Shown: positions 51,575 through 59,480 of the stretch, piece by piece
Layout of the letters: each line of letters opens with the position of its first letter
Position numbering within the stretch: the first letter of the stretch is position 1
Source of the DNA: Oscillospiraceae bacterium
GTDB taxonomy: Bacteria > Bacillota > Clostridia > Oscillospirales > Oscillospiraceae
Direction: 5' to 3'
Assembly (NCBI GenBank): GCA_015067765.1
Contig: SVLV01000004.1
Span: 1 to 64,000 of the forward strand
DNA length: 64,000 nt
Program-made: the position numbers and the translations under genes
The notes under the pieces: generated by a model
What the model was told of the DNA's origin: nothing
The model's input: the letters and a program-made list of their open reading frames with translations, nothing else
Databases searched by the model: none

Positions 51575-52642
51575 TCATTTCCAAAGCCGCAGGTGGCCGG
51601 CATCGTGGAGCTGCTTGATGAAAAGAAGCAGGATAGGCGCCAGCAGCATACCGGCAACCCCCAGTAAGCAGAACCCCACATACATGGCGGCCAAAGCGGC
51701 CAGCGGCGGGAGATTTGCCTGAGCGGCCATGATCCGCGGCTCCAGAATGCTGCGGATCAGGGAAATGATACCGTAGAGGAGCAGCAGATAGATGGCCTGA
51801 GGGATTTGCTCGGTGAGCAGACACAGGGCTGCCCAGGGGAGCAGAACGGTTCCGATGCCGAACACCGGCAGCATATCCACCAGCGTGATCAGGGCAGCCA
51901 GAAGCAGTGCATAGGGCTGGCGCAGCAGCAGAAGACCCAAAAGGAGCTGCAGAAAGGTGATGGCCAGAAGGATACACTCCGCCTTCAGCCACTTGCCCAG
52001 TGTGGTCAGCAGATTTTTCTTGATGGCCCGGACTCTGCAGAGGGTTGTCGGCGCCAGCTGTCGGCGGAAGAATGCCATCATGCCGGGGAGGGTGCCGGTG
52101 GTAAAAAACAGGGCCAGCACAGTGGTGGCGACAAACAGAATGATCTGCGGAAGATTCCCCACGGCGGAGGTGAACAGCCGCAATCCCTCCATGGACAGCT
52201 GCTGAAACCATGTGGCCAGGTGCTGGGAGCTTTCGTCAAAAAAGTCCTGCAGCCAGATGCGCAGCTGATCGGGACAGGCGGCACAGAACCGGTCCAGCCG
52301 CTGCTGCAGCCGGTCAGCCCACAGGGGCAGTGCGCTCAGCTGCTGCGGAAGCTCTGTCAAAAGTTCCATCGCCTGACGGAACATGGTTGTCAGCAGCAGC
52401 GAGGCCATGGTCAGAAGTGCTGCCAGAAAGAGGCAGGTCAGCACGGCGGCGACAAAGCTGCGCTGTAGATGGAGTTTGCGGCGCAGCAGTTGGATTGCGG
52501 GCTCTGCGGCATAGGCAATCCCCCATGCAATGAGAAAAGGGAGTAGCCACAGCAGCAGATACCGTATGATCAGCCAGGCTATCAGAGCCAGTGCGGCAAA
52601 ATAGGCCAGCCGGATCAAAAGGGACAATTCTTTTTGATACAT
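51575..52642 (-). CDS. AI-2E/PerM-family membrane protein, YtvI-like
   Basis: A 355-residue protein of the AI-2E exporter/PerM superfamily with about eight helices and a soluble middle loop; layout and length fit the sporulation membrane protein YtvI. Typical segments are LLLWLLPFLIAWGIAYAAEP near the start and LLAALITLVDMLPVFGIGTV, followed by GIISLIRSILEPRIMA, the family signature. ATG 52642 has AGGGAG six bases upstream. The spore role is inferred from similarity only. Confidence 0.8.
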   Translation of the reverse strand: MYQKELSLLIRLAYFAALALIAWLIIRYLLLWLLPFLIAWGIAYAAEPAIQLLRRKLHLQRSFVAAVLTCLFLAALLTMASLLLTTMFRQAMELLTELPQQLSALPLWADRLQQRLDRFCAACPDQLRIWLQDFFDESSQHLATWFQQLSMEGLRLFTSAVGNLPQIILFVATTVLALFFTTGTLPGMMAFFRRQLAPTTLCRVRAIKKNLLTTLGKWLKAECILLAITFLQLLLGLLLLRQPYALLLAALITLVDMLPVFGIGTVLLPWAALCLLTEQIPQAIYLLLLYGIISLIRSILEPRIMAAQANLPPLAALAAMYVGFCLLGVAGMLLAPILLLFIKQLHDAGHLRLWK

Positions 52643-52749
52643 GTGCATCTCCCTGTCATGATAAAAATAGCTTGTGTTTTTTCGTTAAGCATGATACCAT
52701 TAAGGTGACCACACTGGAAGAACAAACGACCGCGAGAGGTGGAGTGCCT

Positions 52750-53187
52750 ATGGAAAAGAAAAAGTACTATATTGTTTCGGCAGATGCTCTGCCGGAGGTT
52801 TTTATCAAAGTGGCAGAGGCCAAACGGATGCTCCAGGTGGGTGAGGCGGATACGGTGGGTGAGGCTGCCCGCATGGTGGGAATCAGTCGCAGTGCTTTTT
52901 ATAAGTATAAAGATGCCGTGCAGCCTTTTCAGGATATGAAGGCCGGTCAGATCATTACTTTCTATGCGCTGCTGAAGGACAATCCCGGAGTCCTGAGCAA
53001 CTACCTGTCTATATTTGCCAATTCCGGCGCAAATATACTTACCATCAACCAAACCATTCCCACCAGCGGCTGCGCCGGTGTGACCATTTCGGCGGAAACC
53101 AGTGAGATGACGGAGGGGTTGGATGAGATGATCGCCCGGGTCTCCAAAGCCTTTGGCGTGCTGAAATTTGAAATTTTGGCGGGCTGA
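52750..53187 (+). CDS. ACT-domain protein (PheB/UPF0735-like)
   Basis: A 145-residue protein with an N-terminal helix-turn-helix-like part (AARMVGISRSAFYKYKDAV) and a C-terminal ACT domain (ANSGANILTINQTIP, GCAGVTISAET), matching the UPF0735/PheB family. ACT domains usually bind an amino acid, so a small regulatory role in aromatic or homoserine metabolism is possible. GAGGTGGAG precedes the ATG. It is closed by its own terminator. Confidence 0.87.
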   Translation: MEKKKYYIVSADALPEVFIKVAEAKRMLQVGEADTVGEAARMVGISRSAFYKYKDAVQPFQDMKAGQIITFYALLKDNPGVLSNYLSIFANSGANILTINQTIPTSGCAGVTISAETSEMTEGLDEMIARVSKAFGVLKFEILAG

Positions 53188-53220
53188 TACTTGTAATATA
53201 GCAGCGGATCAAAAGAGTTA

Positions 53221-53254
53221 TGCGGATCTCTCCCAGGGAGAGATCCGCATTTTT
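53221..53254 (+). terminator. Terminator of the ACT-domain gene
   Basis: A 13-bp stem (53221-53233 with 53237-53249), loop CAG, then TTTTT. Confidence 0.9.
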
Positions 53255-53306
53255 GCACATATAGGAGGAGAGAGACCACATAGAATGGGAAAAAGGAGGC
53301 GAGGTC

Positions 53307-53795
53307 ATGAGGCGTTACCGGTATCTGTTGGGATGTTTGGCCGCCATAGGAACGGTGGCATTTCTCCTGTGGTTTCATGCCAACTGGCCCAGCCCGCTGA
53401 CCCGGCTGCTGACTCCTGTGTCCGACAGTCCGTGGGAACAGAGCAAAGCAGTGTTTTGGGGATATCTGGCCGGGGCGCTGGTGATGTGGGCATTGTCTGA
53501 CCGGAGGGAAAGCCGGGCCGGACACTGTGTCGTGCTGATCTTGGTGCCTCTGCTGACGGCAATGGCCGGATGGCTTCTGCCGGAGGAGTGGATCCTTTGG
53601 CCATTGGGCTTGGTCGTGGGAGCGATCCTGTATGGCCTGTTTCTGAACAGGAAGGTGTTTGGCGGAGAACTGCTGTGGTACACACTGGCTATCCTGCTGG
53701 GGATCGCGTATATCCTGTTTACGGTGATGCCTCCGGCGGTGGGGCCGTTTCTGGATTCCTCGGCAGCGGCGGTGATGGCCACCATTCCCTGCTGA
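53307..53795 (+). CDS. Small integral membrane protein (DUF6512-like)
   Basis: A 162-residue protein with about five hydrophobic helices. The segment LLTPVSDSPWEQSKAVFWGY, between helices 1 and 2, resembles the P-V-N-E-S-V-W-E-H-x-K motif of DUF6512 membrane proteins; this is from memory. AAGGAGG precedes the ATG. It is a single-gene unit of unknown function. Confidence 0.65.
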   Translation: MRRYRYLLGCLAAIGTVAFLLWFHANWPSPLTRLLTPVSDSPWEQSKAVFWGYLAGALVMWALSDRRESRAGHCVVLILVPLLTAMAGWLLPEEWILWPLGLVVGAILYGLFLNRKVFGGELLWYTLAILLGIAYILFTVMPPAVGPFLDSSAAAVMATIPC

Positions 53796-53797
53796 AA

Positions 53798-53827
53798 AAG
53801 GGAGGAGAGCATTTGCTCTCCTCCCTT
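53798..53827 (-). terminator. Terminator between DUF6512-like gene and queH
   Basis: A 13-bp stem (53798-53810 with 53815-53827), loop ATTT. The T-run is better on the minus strand, so it mainly ends queH. Confidence 0.82.
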
Positions 53828-53830
53828 GCT

Positions 53831-54412
53831 CTATTCGTGGGACAGAATGAATTTCAGCGGCTGGGCCAGATCGCGATCCAGCTGCTTGCGGTAGCGGTCC
53901 TCCTCACTGAACACACAGCCGCAATACTTTTGCATATAGAAATTCAATTCCCGGGCCTGTTTCTGGCCATCCCGGAAACCGGGGCGAAAGTCCCGGTACA
54001 GAAACCGGACCCCATATTGCTGAGCCAGTCGCTGCGCCGTTTGCGCCATCAACTCGTGATTCTGATAGGGGCTGACAAACAGTGTGCTGGTGAAGGAGTC
54101 ATAGCCGTTTTCTGCGGCGAAGCGGGCGGTCTGTTCCAACCGAATCTCATAGCAGTGACTGCAGCGGTGGGCAATATCCCCGGCCACGGCCTGCACAAAG
54201 GGCCGCAGGCCGTAGTCCTCCTGCACAATCAGCTCCAGGTCAATGGTGGGGGCATAGGCCATCAGAGTGTCCCGACGGGCCTTGTATTCCTGATAGGGAT
54301 GGATGTTGGGATTGTACCAATAGGACACCGGCTCGATCCCCTCAGAGCGCAGCAGCTGAATGCAGGAGATGGAGCAGGGGGCACAGCAGGTGTGAAGCAA
54401 AGTTTTGGACAT
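53831..54412 (-). CDS. queH: Epoxyqueuosine reductase QueH
   Basis: A 193-residue iron-sulfur enzyme that performs the last step of queuosine formation in tRNA, replacing QueG. Cysteine motifs are LLHTCCAPCSI, HRCSHCYEIRLEQ and YCGCVFSEEDRYRK, giving the cluster and metal ligands of the DUF208 family. ATG 54412 has AGGAG eight bases upstream. It follows the Fe-S protein gene with a two-base gap. No other queuosine gene is in the window. Confidence 0.9.
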   Translation of the reverse strand: MSKTLLHTCCAPCSISCIQLLRSEGIEPVSYWYNPNIHPYQEYKARRDTLMAYAPTIDLELIVQEDYGLRPFVQAVAGDIAHRCSHCYEIRLEQTARFAAENGYDSFTSTLFVSPYQNHELMAQTAQRLAQQYGVRFLYRDFRPGFRDGQKQARELNFYMQKYCGCVFSEEDRYRKQLDRDLAQPLKFILSHE

Positions 54413-54414
54413 GA

Positions 54415-55578
54415 TCACTTCTCCTTTCGCTGCAGCAGCTTTCCCAGCAGACTCCGGCGCGCCGGCTTGTCTGCCTTGGGGCGGCCGGAGGAGAAGAACC
54501 GGGTATAGACCTGATGGAAGGGTTGCCGGGCATAGGCCTCGAAGAAGGCCTGCCGCTGCGGAGGCATGGGCAGAGGGGTGGAAAGGGCAGGATTGGCGGC
54601 CACGGCTTCGGCCAAAGTGCGGGGGATTCGGCGCAGCGGCAGCGTATCAAAAATCTGTGCGCCCTTGGGGGAATTGACCAGCAGCAGGGAAGGGGATTGA
54701 TTTCCCAACTCCGGGAAAGCCTTTTCCAACCCGCGGAATACACCCAGTGTCAGGTCTCCCTGCCGCTGTGTGCAGGTATAGGGACAGCGGTGGCAGACGG
54801 GACGCAGGAAAAGCTGCCGCATAAGCCCGCGCCCATAGGGGGACTTGCTCAGTGGAGCATCGTAAGGACTTGCATCCCGGAATGTCATATGGAAACGGGG
54901 GTGCCGCTCACCGGCCAACCTCTGGAAAAACTCCACGGACACGGCCGGTTTTTGCTTGATGTAGGACATAGCCTGTACGGTGCGCTCCCAGACACCGGGA
55001 GAGGGGGCACCCTGACAGAGCAGGTCGCAGGTCAGCAGCTGCTCGGGATGATCGCCCAAATATCGGTAGAGGCCGTGAACCTGACAGGGTGTGCCGACGA
55101 AAAGCACTCTGCGGCCCCGATCCAAATAATACCGGACCTTCTGGTAACTGTCACCGATCTGACTCTGCACCAGTTTAACGCCCTGCAGGCGGGGAAGATC
55201 TGCTTTGCTCTGCACGGCAATGTGGGATACATGCAGTTTTTCATCCATCACTGCGCCAAATACAACGCCGCCGGACTCCAATATGTGCTCGGCCAGCGGG
55301 AAAAAGACACCTCCGGCAGAGGACTGCATCCGGACAGACTCCTCCGGATTCCATACGGCAAAAACGGCAGGCTCCGGACGGGGACCGGGCTGCTTGCCGG
55401 CGGGGCAGACATGGGAACAGTGACCGCACTGAATGCAGGCATCTGTCACGGTGGGACGCAAAAAGCCCTCCCGATCCGGCAGCATATGGATAGCGCCCTT
55501 CACGCAGGCATTGGCACAGGCACCGCAGCCGGTACACAAATCATGTGGAGCCAACTGAGGGATGGAGACTTCCTGCAT
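54415..55578 (-). CDS. Fe-S protein with F420-hydrogenase beta-type domain
   Basis: A 387-residue iron-sulfur flavoprotein-like enzyme. Two [4Fe-4S] ferredoxin motifs (CTGCGACANAC, CIQCGHCSHVC) are followed by the coenzyme-F420-hydrogenase/dehydrogenase beta subunit domains, with FVGTPCQVHGLYRYL and CHRCPYTCTQRQGDL. Such proteins move electrons between ferredoxin, flavin and substrates, often in cell-surface carbohydrate clusters. ATG 55578 has AAAGGAG upstream. It is cotranscribed with queH, and could conceivably supply electrons to it. Confidence 0.82.
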   Translation of the reverse strand: MQEVSIPQLAPHDLCTGCGACANACVKGAIHMLPDREGFLRPTVTDACIQCGHCSHVCPAGKQPGPRPEPAVFAVWNPEESVRMQSSAGGVFFPLAEHILESGGVVFGAVMDEKLHVSHIAVQSKADLPRLQGVKLVQSQIGDSYQKVRYYLDRGRRVLFVGTPCQVHGLYRYLGDHPEQLLTCDLLCQGAPSPGVWERTVQAMSYIKQKPAVSVEFFQRLAGERHPRFHMTFRDASPYDAPLSKSPYGRGLMRQLFLRPVCHRCPYTCTQRQGDLTLGVFRGLEKAFPELGNQSPSLLLVNSPKGAQIFDTLPLRRIPRTLAEAVAANPALSTPLPMPPQRQAFFEAYARQPFHQVYTRFFSSGRPKADKPARRSLLGKLLQRKEK

Positions 55579-55638
55579 ATCCGTCACTCCTTTGAGAAAA
55601 GTGTAGTCATTGTACCATGAATTGGGATGAAAAACAAG

Positions 55639-55669
55639 CATACGGCAGGAGCATCGCTCCTGCCGTATG
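55639..55669 (-). terminator. Terminator of the LysR gene
   Basis: A 14-bp stem (55639-55652 with 55656-55669), loop ATC, with CTTGTTTTT following on the minus strand. Confidence 0.85.
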
Positions 55670-55679
55670 GGGTGGGTTT

Positions 55680-56600
55680 TCAGTTGTTCTCGGCTGCCTG
55701 ACGGCAGATGGGCAGATTGGTCAAAAATTCCCGCAGAGACAGGAAATGGGGGTTGCGGGCATTTTCCTGCAGGCACATCAGACACAGCGGGACCCGTTTT
55801 TCCGGGAACATGGGGATAGCGGCCACGCGGGAGTAAGCGCCCAGAGATTCCGGACCGATGGTGATGCCCTTGCCGCTGCGGATCAAGGCCATCATGATGC
55901 TGAAGCTGTCGGTACGGTAGAAGTTGCGGGAGGCAAGATTGTGATCCTTGGCCAGCTTCTGCATGGCCAGATCGTCAATGGAACCCTTGGGACCGGTGAT
56001 GATGCTGCAACCTCGCAGATCCTCAAAGGTCAGGCTGCTGAGGCCTGCCAGCGGGGAAGTGGGGGACATGAGTGCGCACTGCCGCTCCCGGAACAGCTCC
56101 ACGATGCAGAACTCCGACAGGTCGGCAGACTGCAGGATGGGGGAGGGAGGCAGACGGTCAATGACAAAGTCCACGCGATTCTGTCGCAGGGATTCCAAAG
56201 GATTGCCGTTGATATCCATATTGGAAAAAGTGATTTCAAAGCCGCTCTGGTTGTGGTAGAACTCCATGGTCTGATCAAAGATGCCGGTGGAGTGCGTGCG
56301 GAAGCCAAGGCCGAGCCGCAGATGGACCAGCTGCTTGTCCTCCGTGCTGCCCAGAAATTTTTCCTGAAACTGATCCCAGGATTCCATCAGAATGGCAGCT
56401 TCCCGGCAGAAGTTTTCGCCGTCCGGCGTCAGAGTGACACCCTGGGGCGTGCGCAGAAAGAGAGTTTTCTGCAATTCCTGCTCCAGCGTTTTGATCTGCA
56501 GGGAGAGGGCCGGCTGGGAGATATAGATCTGCTCAGCAGCTTTGGAGAAGCTCTGATGCTTTTCCACTGCCAGGGCATAACGAAGCTGAACAATTGTCAT
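55680..56600 (-). CDS. LysR-family transcriptional regulator
   Basis: A 306-residue LTTR. The winged helix is at the N-terminus (SFSKAAEQIYISQPALSLQI, KTLEQELQKTLFLRTPQGV); the effector domain with two lobes follows. It is divergent from the first alanine dehydrogenase gene with 144 bases between starts. A T-N11-A box lies just downstream of its own promoter, suggesting autorepression. Its likely targets are the two ald genes. The co-inducer is unknown, perhaps alanine or pyruvate-related. Confidence 0.9.
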   Translation of the reverse strand: MTIVQLRYALAVEKHQSFSKAAEQIYISQPALSLQIKTLEQELQKTLFLRTPQGVTLTPDGENFCREAAILMESWDQFQEKFLGSTEDKQLVHLRLGLGFRTHSTGIFDQTMEFYHNQSGFEITFSNMDINGNPLESLRQNRVDFVIDRLPPSPILQSADLSEFCIVELFRERQCALMSPTSPLAGLSSLTFEDLRGCSIITGPKGSIDDLAMQKLAKDHNLASRNFYRTDSFSIMMALIRSGKGITIGPESLGAYSRVAAIPMFPEKRVPLCLMCLQENARNPHFLSLREFLTNLPICRQAAENN

Positions 56601-56624
56601 AAACGAACACCTCCTGCGAGGGAT

Positions 56625-56639
56625 ATAACTTTTTCATAT
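56625..56639 (-). promoter_or_regulatory. Candidate LysR-type operator
   Basis: ATAACTTTTTCATAT (T-N11-A) lies just past the lysR -10 box and about 64 bases upstream of the likely ald start of transcription. Its reverse complement resembles the element at 58100-58114 before the second ald gene. Confidence 0.5.
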
Positions 56640-56644
56640 GACGT

Positions 56645-56673
56645 ATTATACAAAAAAAGCTTTCTTTTTGCAA
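56645..56673 (-). promoter_or_regulatory. Promoter of the LysR gene
   Basis: On the minus strand TTGCAA (56668-56673) and a perfect TATAAT (56645-56650) with a 17-base spacer. The plus strand has only a weak -10 (TAAAAT, 56684-56689) for the ald gene, as expected for an activator-dependent promoter. Confidence 0.75.
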
Positions 56674-56744
56674 CACGTCTTGCTAAAATAAGAGCAGAGA
56701 AAAAAACTTTCTCCGAAATTAAAAAAACTATGGGAGGCACTATT

Positions 56745-57887
56745 ATGATTTTTGGTGTTGCAAAAGAGATTAAGGACGGCGAAACTCGCGTAGCTTTCCT
56801 GCCCGCCGATGTTGAAGAGATCGTTGGCCTGGGTAGCCAGGTTCTGATTGAGACCGGCGCTGGTGAACTCAGCGGCCATCCCGATGAGGAATATATCGCT
56901 GCCGGTGCTACTATTGTTGGCTCCATGAAGGAAGTTTGGGCCGGTGCCGATATGGTCGTGGCCATCAAGGAGCTGGAAGAGGAGCACTTCCCCCTGATCC
57001 GTGAGGGTATGGCCATTGCTGCCAGCCTGCACTCCAATGCCCACCCCGACGAAGTGGATGTCCTGCTGGAGAAGAAGGTCACCGCTATCGCTTTCGAGGA
57101 TATCACCGATGAGCACGGCGAGTTCCCCGCTCTGAAGACCCAGAGCCCCATCGCCGGCGCTGGTGCTGTGATCATGGCCGCCTATCATATGTCCGCTGCC
57201 TCCATCCGTCCCGATGGCACCCGCGGCCCTGGCGTCATGATGACCAAGATCACCGGCTGCCCCGTTGCTGAAGTCACCGTTACCGGTGGTGGTTATGCTG
57301 GTATCGCTGCCGCTCAGGCTGCTGCCGGTATGGGCGCCAACGTCACCCTGATGGACGTCAACGTGGATAAGCTGAATGCTGCCCGTGCCGTTCTGCCCGA
57401 CAATGTTCAGTACCTGCTGAGCACCAAGTCCGCCATTGAGCAGCGTCTGGAAGTTTCCGACCTGCTGGTCAACTGCGTGCCTTGGCCCAAGCATCGCAAG
57501 GATCACCTGATCACCCGCGAGATGATGCAGAAGCACGCCAAGCCCACCATGCTGGTTTGCGACGTTGCCTGCGACGTCGGCGGCGCTCTGGAGACCTGCG
57601 TCCAGTCCACCTCTCACTCCGAGCCTCTGTATCAGCTGGACGGCATCACCTACTACTGCGTGGATAACATCCCCGCTGCATTCGGTCGTACCGCTATGGC
57701 CAGCTGCTCCGTGCCTCAGAGACCCATCTTCAGAGAGTTCGCCAAGAAGGGTGTTGTCCAGACTCTGAAGGACAACAAGTACCTGCGTACCGCTCTGACC
57801 ACCCACGAGGGCAAGCTGACTCTGCTGGAGACCGCTCTGAAGCAGAACCGCGAGTACACCCCCGCTGAGGAAGCTCTGGGCATGTAA
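56745..57887 (+). CDS. ald: Alanine dehydrogenase, copy 1
   Basis: A 380-residue NAD-dependent enzyme converting L-alanine to pyruvate and ammonia and back. Landmarks: KEIKDGETRVAFLP at the start, VAIKELEEEHFPLIREGM and AASLHSNAHP (substrate-binding Lys and His), GGGYAGIAAAQAAAGMGANV (NAD Rossmann loop) and LVCDVACDVGGALET (catalytic Asp). GGGAGG precedes the ATG. Codon use is strongly biased to GCT, GTT, CTG and CGT, like the ribosomal genes here, so it is likely abundant. Same length and no indels compared with copy 2. Confidence 0.93.
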   Translation: MIFGVAKEIKDGETRVAFLPADVEEIVGLGSQVLIETGAGELSGHPDEEYIAAGATIVGSMKEVWAGADMVVAIKELEEEHFPLIREGMAIAASLHSNAHPDEVDVLLEKKVTAIAFEDITDEHGEFPALKTQSPIAGAGAVIMAAYHMSAASIRPDGTRGPGVMMTKITGCPVAEVTVTGGGYAGIAAAQAAAGMGANVTLMDVNVDKLNAARAVLPDNVQYLLSTKSAIEQRLEVSDLLVNCVPWPKHRKDHLITREMMQKHAKPTMLVCDVACDVGGALETCVQSTSHSEPLYQLDGITYYCVDNIPAAFGRTAMASCSVPQRPIFREFAKKGVVQTLKDNKYLRTALTTHEGKLTLLETALKQNREYTPAEEALGM

Positions 57888-57950
57888 TCGGAGATCCCGG
57901 ATCTCAACATTACATCGTGCAATGAGAAAAAGGAAGGGATCCTTCCTTAG

Positions 57951-57983
57951 AAAAAAGACATCTCCCGTATCTGCGGGGGATGT
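57951..57983 (+). terminator. Terminator of ald copy 1
   Basis: A long A-run stem (AAAAAAGACATCTCCC) pairs with GGGGGATGTCTTTTTT, ending in T-run near 57991. A second palindrome, AAGGAAGG…CCTTCCTT at 57930-57948, lies just before. Confidence 0.85.
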
Positions 57984-58088
57984 CTTTTTTTCAATGGATG
58001 AAAAGAGACGGCGGCGGAGCTCGGATTGTGATTTTCCTTTATGCGAAACGACTAAAAAGGAGCGGTTTATTTTTGTCATTTAGCTTAA

Positions 58089-58142
58089 TTATTCTAAGAA
58101 TAACAAAAAGTTATTTCCCTTTTTTTTCGGTTGTGCTATAAT
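58089..58142 (+). promoter_or_regulatory. Promoter and operator region of ald copy 2
   Basis: A perfect TATAAT (58137-58142) has no good -35. Upstream are a perfect dyad TTATTCT-A-AGAATAA (58089-58103) and an overlapping repeat AATAAC-N5-GTTATT (58099-58115), which contains a T-N11-A LysR box. This suggests activation by the LysR regulator encoded upstream of copy 1. Confidence 0.6.
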
Positions 58143-58213
58143 ACTAAACGGTAAACATGCCCTGTGGGGCATCCAAAACCACAGACATAAATTTTTTCAG
58201 GAGGAACGAAAAA

Positions 58214-59356
58214 ATGATTTTTGGTGTTGCAAAAGAGATCAAGGATGGCGAGACTCGTGTAGCTCTGCTGCCTACCGATGCTAAGGAACTGATCGAGATG
58301 GGTTGCAAGGTCCTGATCGAGACCGGCGCCGGCGCTCTGTGCGGCCATCCCGATGAGGAGTATGTCGCATACGGTTGCGAGATCGTCCCCACCATGGCTG
58401 ATATCTACAACAAGTCCGACATGGTTCTGGGCATCAAGGAGCTGGAAGAGGAGCACATGGCTCTGCTGCGTGAGGGCCTGGTTCTGGCCACCAGCCTGCA
58501 CTCCAATGCTCATCCCGAGGAAGTGGATGCTCTGCTGAAGAACAAGGTCACCAGCATTGCTTACGAGGATATCACCGATGCTAAGGGCGAGTTCCCCATC
58601 CTGAAGACTCAGAGCCCCGTTGCCGGTTCCGGCGCTGTGATCATGGCTGCCTATCATATGTCCGCTGCTTCCATCCGTCCCGATGGCACCCGCGGCCCCG
58701 GCGTCATGATGACCAAGATCACCGGCTGCCCCGTTGCTGAAGTTACCATCACCGGCGCCGGCTTCGCTGGCATCGCTGCTGCTCAGGCCGCTGCCGGCAT
58801 GGGCGCCAACGTCACCATGATGGACGTCAACGTGGATAAGCTGAATGCTGCCCGCGCTGTTCTGCCCGACAACGTTCAGTACCTGCTGAGCACCAAGTCC
58901 GCCATTGAGCAGCGTCTGGAAGTTTCCGACCTGCTGGTCAACTGCGTGCCTTGGCCCAAGAACCGCAAGGACTATCTGATCACCCGCGAGATGATGCAGA
59001 AGCATGCTAAGTCCACCATGATGGTCTGCGACGTTGCTTGCGACGTTGACGGCGCTCTGGAGACCTGCATCCAGTCCACCTCTCATTCCGAGCCCCTGTA
59101 TCAGCTGGACGGCCTGACCTACTACTGCGTGGATAACATCCCCGCTGCATTCGGCCGCACCTGCTGCCAGAGCTTCACTCAGCCCATGCTGCCCTTCCTG
59201 AAGGAGATCGCTGCTAAGGGTGCTGTCCAGGCTCTGAAGGACAACAAGTTCCTGCGTACCGGCCTGACCTCCTATGATGGCAAGCTGACTCTGCTGGAGA
59301 CCGCTCTGAAGCAGAATCGTCCCTACACCACCCCCGAGGAGGCCCTGGGCATGTAA
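58214..59356 (+). CDS. ald: Alanine dehydrogenase, copy 2
   Basis: A 380-residue paralog of copy 1, in the same orientation, starting 1469 bases later. It keeps KEIKDGETRVALLP, ATSLHSNAHPEE, GAGFAGIAAAQAAAGMGANV and VCDVACDVDGALET; Gly to Asp next to the catalytic aspartate is the notable change. An 87-base stretch (58874-58960) is identical to 57405-57491. AGGAGG precedes the ATG. Own promoter and terminator, so it can be expressed independently of copy 1. Confidence 0.93.
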   Translation: MIFGVAKEIKDGETRVALLPTDAKELIEMGCKVLIETGAGALCGHPDEEYVAYGCEIVPTMADIYNKSDMVLGIKELEEEHMALLREGLVLATSLHSNAHPEEVDALLKNKVTSIAYEDITDAKGEFPILKTQSPVAGSGAVIMAAYHMSAASIRPDGTRGPGVMMTKITGCPVAEVTITGAGFAGIAAAQAAAGMGANVTMMDVNVDKLNAARAVLPDNVQYLLSTKSAIEQRLEVSDLLVNCVPWPKNRKDYLITREMMQKHAKSTMMVCDVACDVDGALETCIQSTSHSEPLYQLDGLTYYCVDNIPAAFGRTCCQSFTQPMLPFLKEIAAKGAVQALKDNKFLRTGLTSYDGKLTLLETALKQNRPYTTPEEALGM

Positions 59357-59389
59357 TCTGTCCCACTGGGATATCATTACAACTCAATC

Positions 59390-59424
59390 AAAAGACGCCT
59401 GCCGTAAGGCAGGCGTCTTTTTTA
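59390..59424 (+). terminator. Terminator of ald copy 2
   Basis: A 14-bp stem (59390-59403 with 59408-59421), loop GTAA, then T-run. Confidence 0.92.
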
Positions 59425-59441
59425 AAAAACAGAAAGAGAAG

Positions 59442-59469
59442 AGCCGACCTGAGTTTGCACAGGTCGGCT
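59442..59469 (-). terminator. Terminator of the two-component operon
   Basis: A 10-bp stem (59442-59451 with 59460-59469), loop of eight, between the ald terminator and the histidine kinase stop. On the plus strand TTTTT follows; on the minus strand CTTCTCTTTCTG then T-run follows. Confidence 0.65.
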
Positions 59470-59480
59470 TTTTCGTTGGA

